A stretch of DNA of 64,000 bases, taken from Osedax fenrisi (lineage: Eukaryota > Annelida > Polychaeta > Sabellida > Siboglinidae). Location: assembly GCA_964019155.1 (NCBI GenBank), contig OZ025240.1:24233536-24297535 (forward strand), in the 5' to 3' direction. The translations under genes were made by a program, and so were the position numbers. The notes beneath the pieces are model-generated. The model ran no database searches, had not been told where the DNA came from, and saw only the letters and a program-made list of their open reading frames with translations. Below, one piece after another: positions 59,392-64,000 of the stretch (positions are counted from its first letter, which is position 1; every line of letters starts with the position of its first letter).

Positions 59392-60240
59392 GTAATATTA
59401 GTAATGGAATCAGGAACTATTAGTAATGTATGTGTTATTTACTTATTCCCAATTTTTTAAATTATCATTATTATGAAAATTATCATAATACAAATATTGT
59501 GTAATACCAAACATCCTGCGGTCATATATTGTACATTATAACACCACGTCATCTTACCATGTGTTATAAAAACGATATCGTAATTAATTGCACATGTGAA
59601 CTTTTGATGATCATCCTATGGTTTTACTTCCTAACATTCTATACTGGTTATTACGTATTACTAATTAATAACTAAGTTTAATATTACATATATTTATAAT
59701 AAAGGATGTATATTATAAATAATAAAATTAAGTATTTAATTTATTAAAAAATATTAATACATCAAGTAGAAAGTATTTCATAAGTATTACAATCTAAAGA
59801 GTTAAATAATTGTTTAAATAATTAATATTTGTAAATATTTACAAATAATAATTCATTTATATTTTATATATAAAAGTATATATACTACTAAATATACTGA
59901 ATATACTACAAATTATTATTAAATAATATGTACATTATATCATAATTAGTAATTTGATTATAGTGAATTATAATTAGTTAAATAACAAATATACAAATGA
60001 GTAAGGTCGAATTGAGGAAGTAAGGAACTATTGAAATTGTTACTTATTAAAATATCATTATTTCTTAAAGTTTTACATTTAATTTCATTGAATATAACAT
60101 AATTTATTGAATTCAGAAATCATACAATTCAGAAAATAAAATGTGTCATACATTTTAATTATTATATGATAGAGTATTTTATAATATAATCTGTTATATT
60201 ATTAAAGATTGTTATGTGCAATGAATAAGCTGGTTTAGGT
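59392..60240. other. AT-rich DNA, no gene
   Basis: Nothing recognised. Confidence 0.4.
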
Positions 60241-60249
60241 GTTGGTCAT

Positions 60250-60545
60250 ATTTATTATAGGGACACGAGCACTGCTCGTCGAGCAGTGCGTGTTGCGATG
60301 CTTAGGGGTGACTTAAAAGTGACATTTAAGTGCAACGCATCGCGTGGCGATGTAATCACGTGGGCCAATCAGGAACACGGATTCCTTAGGTGCACGCAGT
60401 ATGCGACACACGTAATGCGTGCGTCGAACTATATATCACGAGACGGTAAACATATTATAGTATAGTTGTCCGATATATAGTTCGATAGTATATATGGGAT
60501 GTTCCATCATACATTGTACAATATGGAATGGTCCATTATAAACAT
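60250..60545. promoter_or_regulatory. GC-rich promoter-like module with CCAAT box and hairpin
   Basis: A 21-bp near-palindrome (GCACTGCTCG, T, inverse) at about 60270 is followed by GCGACGCAT-type words, GGGCCAATCAGG (CCAAT box, about 60361), GATTCCTTAGGTGCACGC and GTGCGTCGAAC, then TGTTCCATCATAC and ATGGTCCATTA. The first set recurs at 23860-23960 and the last at 25495-25570. No coding frame begins nearby. Confidence 0.4.
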
Positions 60546-60559
60546 AACGTATATGTGTA

Positions 60560-60560
<1 letters not shown>

Positions 60561-60619
<59 letters not shown>
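60561..60619. repeat. (AT)n microsatellite
   Basis: AT run of nearly 60 bp directly after the promoter-like module. Confidence 0.9.
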
Positions 60620-60621
<2 letters not shown>

Positions 60622-61003
60622 TAAAGGTTATCATATCAAATGATAACAGAATCTTTTTCAGTATTTTATTTGTAGTGATAAATAACAATTTGTATAAATA
60701 TATTTAATAATTAATTTGAAAATATAAATGATTCTATACTATAGCTGATATTATCTATCGCACACTGTTAATAATTAGGTATCAGCGGATTCAATTTATA
60801 GGGTAAAAGATTAAAGATCGTTAAAATATCACAACAATTTACCACTTTAGAACAATTTACGACTGTTAAACTCACTAGGGTATACTCTATATATTTATTA
60901 GGGTATATCTATGTTAAATATTAGTGTACGTGATTATTATATTTACATAGCATGCAATTCAATTATGGTACAAGTACAATCCTTATTATCGTATACCAAT
61001 ATT

Positions 61004-61297
61004 TGATACAAAATATAGAAATTAAATATATCATTTTTAGAAAACTTTATTTTTTAATAATATATTGTCATATTGTATATCGATACATTTATATATTCTT
61101 GAGAAGGTTCATGAATTTAAAAATGTAATACAAAAATCAGTTTATTGGATATATCAGCAATATTTTGAATTATTAAAAAATAAAAATACTTTTTTAGACT
61201 ATTTATATAATTATGAATATTTTATTCATTAAATATTTTTTTATAGGATTTATTATTTCTGAGATACCAGAGTGTCCGTATTCGGTTACTTTCCCCA
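61004..61297. mobile_element. GGGGAAAGT family, copy 3, 5'-truncated
   Basis: Matches the right third of 57587-58477 (ATTCTTGAGAAGGTT, ATCAGTTTATTGGATATATC, GTGTCCGTATTCGGTTAC, ACTTTCCCC end). Confidence 0.8.
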
Positions 61298-61750
61298 AAC
61301 ATATTATTGTTGCTTTTATGTTATTAGTTAGTTATCCTATATAATATAATATAATTAAAAATATAAAATATTAATACAAAACTATTATTCTACATATAAA
61401 ATCAAATAAATCATCAGATCTATTTATTGATAATTTCACATATTTTTCAAATTTAAAAAATATTTGAAAACATTTTGAATAATACTTATTTTAAATTTAA
61501 TTTTTTTTTGGTAATCGTATTAAACTTATGATTTCGAATATATTTTAATATTATTAAATAGGTAACATATCTAATAATCTATTAAATTGTAGATACTTAT
61601 AAAGTAATAATTTCCTAATTGATCTTTTAAATTTGATAAAGAATAGTATAAAGTATTTGTAAATTTAACATATTAGCTATCTTATCTGAACAAATTAGGT
61701 ATTATCAAAACTAAATAAACATGTTTATCATTATGAACAAGCTGTGACTA

Positions 61751-61860
61751 TCCTGGATCGAATAATGTATTTTTATTTATATAAGTAATTACTTGATTGG
61801 TAACTATTATTTCCAGTATGTTACTTAAAAAAGTAATTGATAGATTAATATAAAATTATG
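61751..61860. repeat. Dispersed repeat, copy 2 (partner at 11368-11470)
   Basis: See the partner: the same CTGGATCGAATAATG ... GATTGGTAAC order. Confidence 0.65.
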
Positions 61861-62129
61861 TAATGTATATATATATATTTAGATATACCAGATTTGATAG
61901 AAATTTATTGCATAATATTAATTATTTGGTAGACATGATTATTTGGTACACAATTCCCGACCATAAAATATTATGGCAATCATTTATTACTTTTTGTACA
62001 TATTTTACTTATAATAATATTATATTATTAATATATTGGACCTATATTTGTATATTATTTATTAATAATATTAAAATATATAGTAGTGATTTCAAATAAT
62101 AATTGAACTAATAATCTCCGAAATTGATA

Positions 62130-64000
62130 TGGTAATGTGGTGATGAAAATCACATCCAACGACTCGCCGGATTATGGATAGGGGAACGGCCCCCAGATAT
62201 GGAGGTCAGCTGCTGGTCAGCATAGGAAATACGCAAACACTACAAAAACATTGGACAATATCTGAACTAATAGCCTCTGCTGAAAGAACTGGACGAGAAG
62301 AGATTTGCATACCAGAACATAGATTTGTACATTTAAACACTGATATCAAAGAACATATCTTTGTTAAGTGAAAACTTCTAACCTGCTCTACTCGAGGAAA
62401 AGTATGAATGCAGCCACCAGAGGAATTGATTTATTTATCAACTCAAGAGATTATATTGCAATATAGTGTTGATATGATAATATCCAGAACAATGGTAATA
62501 CATTTCCAGGGAAACCCACAGACAACCTTAATGTCATGCTATAATCCAACAAACGTGAGTGACGAACAAGATATAGAGAGATTCTACATATTCTACGTAT
62601 TTTATCATACATATTCACAAACATTATGTACTAATAAACGGATAAGACTTCAATGCGCACATCATAAAAGATGATAGATAAAAATATTCGTTACACTATA
62701 TTATATAACTATAAATCGTAATGGATATATGCTACATGATTTTCTTAAAGAAAACAATATATAATGTTTAAATACGCACTGTCAGAAAAGATCAACAAAT
62801 TCTTGATACACGCCTATCCAAATTGCTTTAATTGATTTCCTAATCATAAATAAGAATTGGAAAAACAGCATTACAAATTGTAGACTACCCTGGGAAACTC
62901 TGTATCCTATATCCGTCAGAAACGTGAAATAATTCATCAGACAGCTTAAATTAAAAACAGCGATTCAACTCAAAGATATATCAAAAAATTCAAGAGGCTC
63001 AAAATGCACTCACAAACACTTATAAAAGAGAATAATAGGAATATTTTACTCTAAAGATTGAAGAAATACAAAACGCAATTAATAAAAAATCAGCACTCGC
63101 CTGGAAAACAGTTAACGAAGTTAGTGGAAGAAAGAAATCTAATAAAGCCAAACTTTAAGACACTAGCGAAAAATAACGCATTCAGCTATGGCATGATCAT
63201 TTCATATAAACTATTTGTTAAACCAACATCAATCCCAATATACAGCCAATAGTCAATTAGATATCAAAAATGGATTATTTACTGTATACGAACTAAGAAA
63301 AGCTACAAAACGTATTTAAAATGGAAAATATGTGGGTTTAGATGGAATTCCAGATGAAGTATGGAAATTGGACGAATTTCAAGAATTCTTACTTCAATCC
63401 TGCAATAGTGTATATACTCAAGAAGTTATTTTAGTAGATGGAGAGAAGGCTGTATACTACCTTTCCCCAATAAGGAAATATATCCATAACTAAAAACTAT
63501 AGGGGAATTACACTAACTTCAATTACGGATAAGATATTCAACCTGATGATTTTAAATCGAATAAAACCAGAGATCGATCATATAATACGGAAAAATCAAA
63601 ATGGCTTCAGGAAAAACATATAGATATCAGGACAATTGTTAACAATTGTCGCATACTAGAAGGTGTAAAATCGAAAAACCTACCAATAACACTACCATTC
63701 ATAGACTTCTCAAAATCGTTTGATTCAATAAACCGAAACAATATGGAGTTTATTCTACGTACATATGGAATACAAATGGATATAATAAACGCTATAATGA
63801 TGCTGTACAGGAACACTCGTTCTATGGTTAGATCACCTGATGGATATACAACGTTTTTATAGATCACCACTAGAGTCCTTCAAGGAGATACCCTCGCACC
63901 TTTACTGTTCATAATATCTCGCGATTATATTCTTATTACCGCTATAGATAACAGTACATAGTTAGGCTTCACACTGACTCAAATAAGATCCATACGATAT
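62130..64000 (+). pseudogene. Non-LTR retrotransposon (RTE-like or related), endonuclease and RT, cut by the window edge
   Basis: Endonuclease part: PRYGGQLLVSIGNTQTLQ, EICIPEHRFVH (catalytic Glu in PEHR), then DMIISRTMVIHFQGNPQTTL and CYNPTNVSDEQDIERFY. RT part from about 63260: DGIPDEVWKLDEFQ, YRGITLTS-like block, QNGFRKN, then LPFIDFSKSFDSINRNN, IINAIMMLYRNTRSMVRSP, VLQGDTLAPLLFII, up to the window end. The parts change frame several times and carry stops (62369, 62672, 63858), so this is a decayed copy. The GVLQGDTLAP.LFII box identifies the LINE group, common in many invertebrates; the clade name is tentative. The region is less AT-rich than its surroundings. Confidence 0.88.

Overview
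The window is very AT-rich eukaryotic DNA. Split exons with GT/AG borders, many non-LTR retrotransposon fragments, DNA transposons with target-site duplications, a tRNA-derived SINE and dozens of (AT)n tracts point to an invertebrate animal. I cannot name the phylum. Host genes are sparse and most bases are repeat-derived. Nothing looks bacterial, and the long open frames are mostly retroelement pieces or low-complexity shadows.

Layout: 0.4-1.1 kb has one leucine-rich-repeat exon on the minus strand. 4-9.3 kb is a mosaic of paralogous blocks with two minus-strand TATA-box regions, a 24-bp satellite, copies of a 280-bp repeat and a 0.96-kb TA-flanked element. 11.9-18.4 kb holds the best host gene: four phase-compatible exons for a small secreted cysteine-rich protein ending in a canonical ten-cysteine TIL (trypsin-inhibitor-like) domain. 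Its first intron is enlarged by a 3.6-kb hAT transposon with an 8-bp target duplication, and that hAT itself carries a large fold-back and a 1.3-kb minisatellite. 18.5-23.8 kb has a decayed LINE, then an LTR-type gag/protease fragment. 23.8-26 kb has GC-richer, promoter-like dispersed modules.

26.1-47.0 kb is the most unusual part. A 280-bp tandem array, whose minus strand can encode a 43-residue hydrophobic peptide in each full unit, is split by a 19,633-bp insertion (27114-46746). The insertion has 14-bp perfect terminal inverted repeats, a TA target duplication and different tandem repeats just inside each end. The array flanks rejoin to exactly one repeat unit. Inside are nested MITEs of several superfamilies, a near-identical 1,722-bp tandem duplication, a fragment of a transposon-encoded protein, and three exons that look distantly related to the 280-bp peptide.

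47-53 kb holds an LTR-like repeat and a nearly complete but inactivated CR1-type LINE (PHD-like ORF1, endonuclease, reverse transcriptase). 53-62 kb has LINE scraps, a paralogous pair of segments of which only one carries a 0.89-kb TA-flanked element (a filled/empty site pair), and another promoter-like GC-rich module. 62.1-64 kb is a second LINE type that runs off the window.

Coding of the TIL gene, the LINE domains and the transposon ends is read directly from the sequence. The peptide family, the promoters and the single-element reading of the 19.6-kb insertion are inferences.
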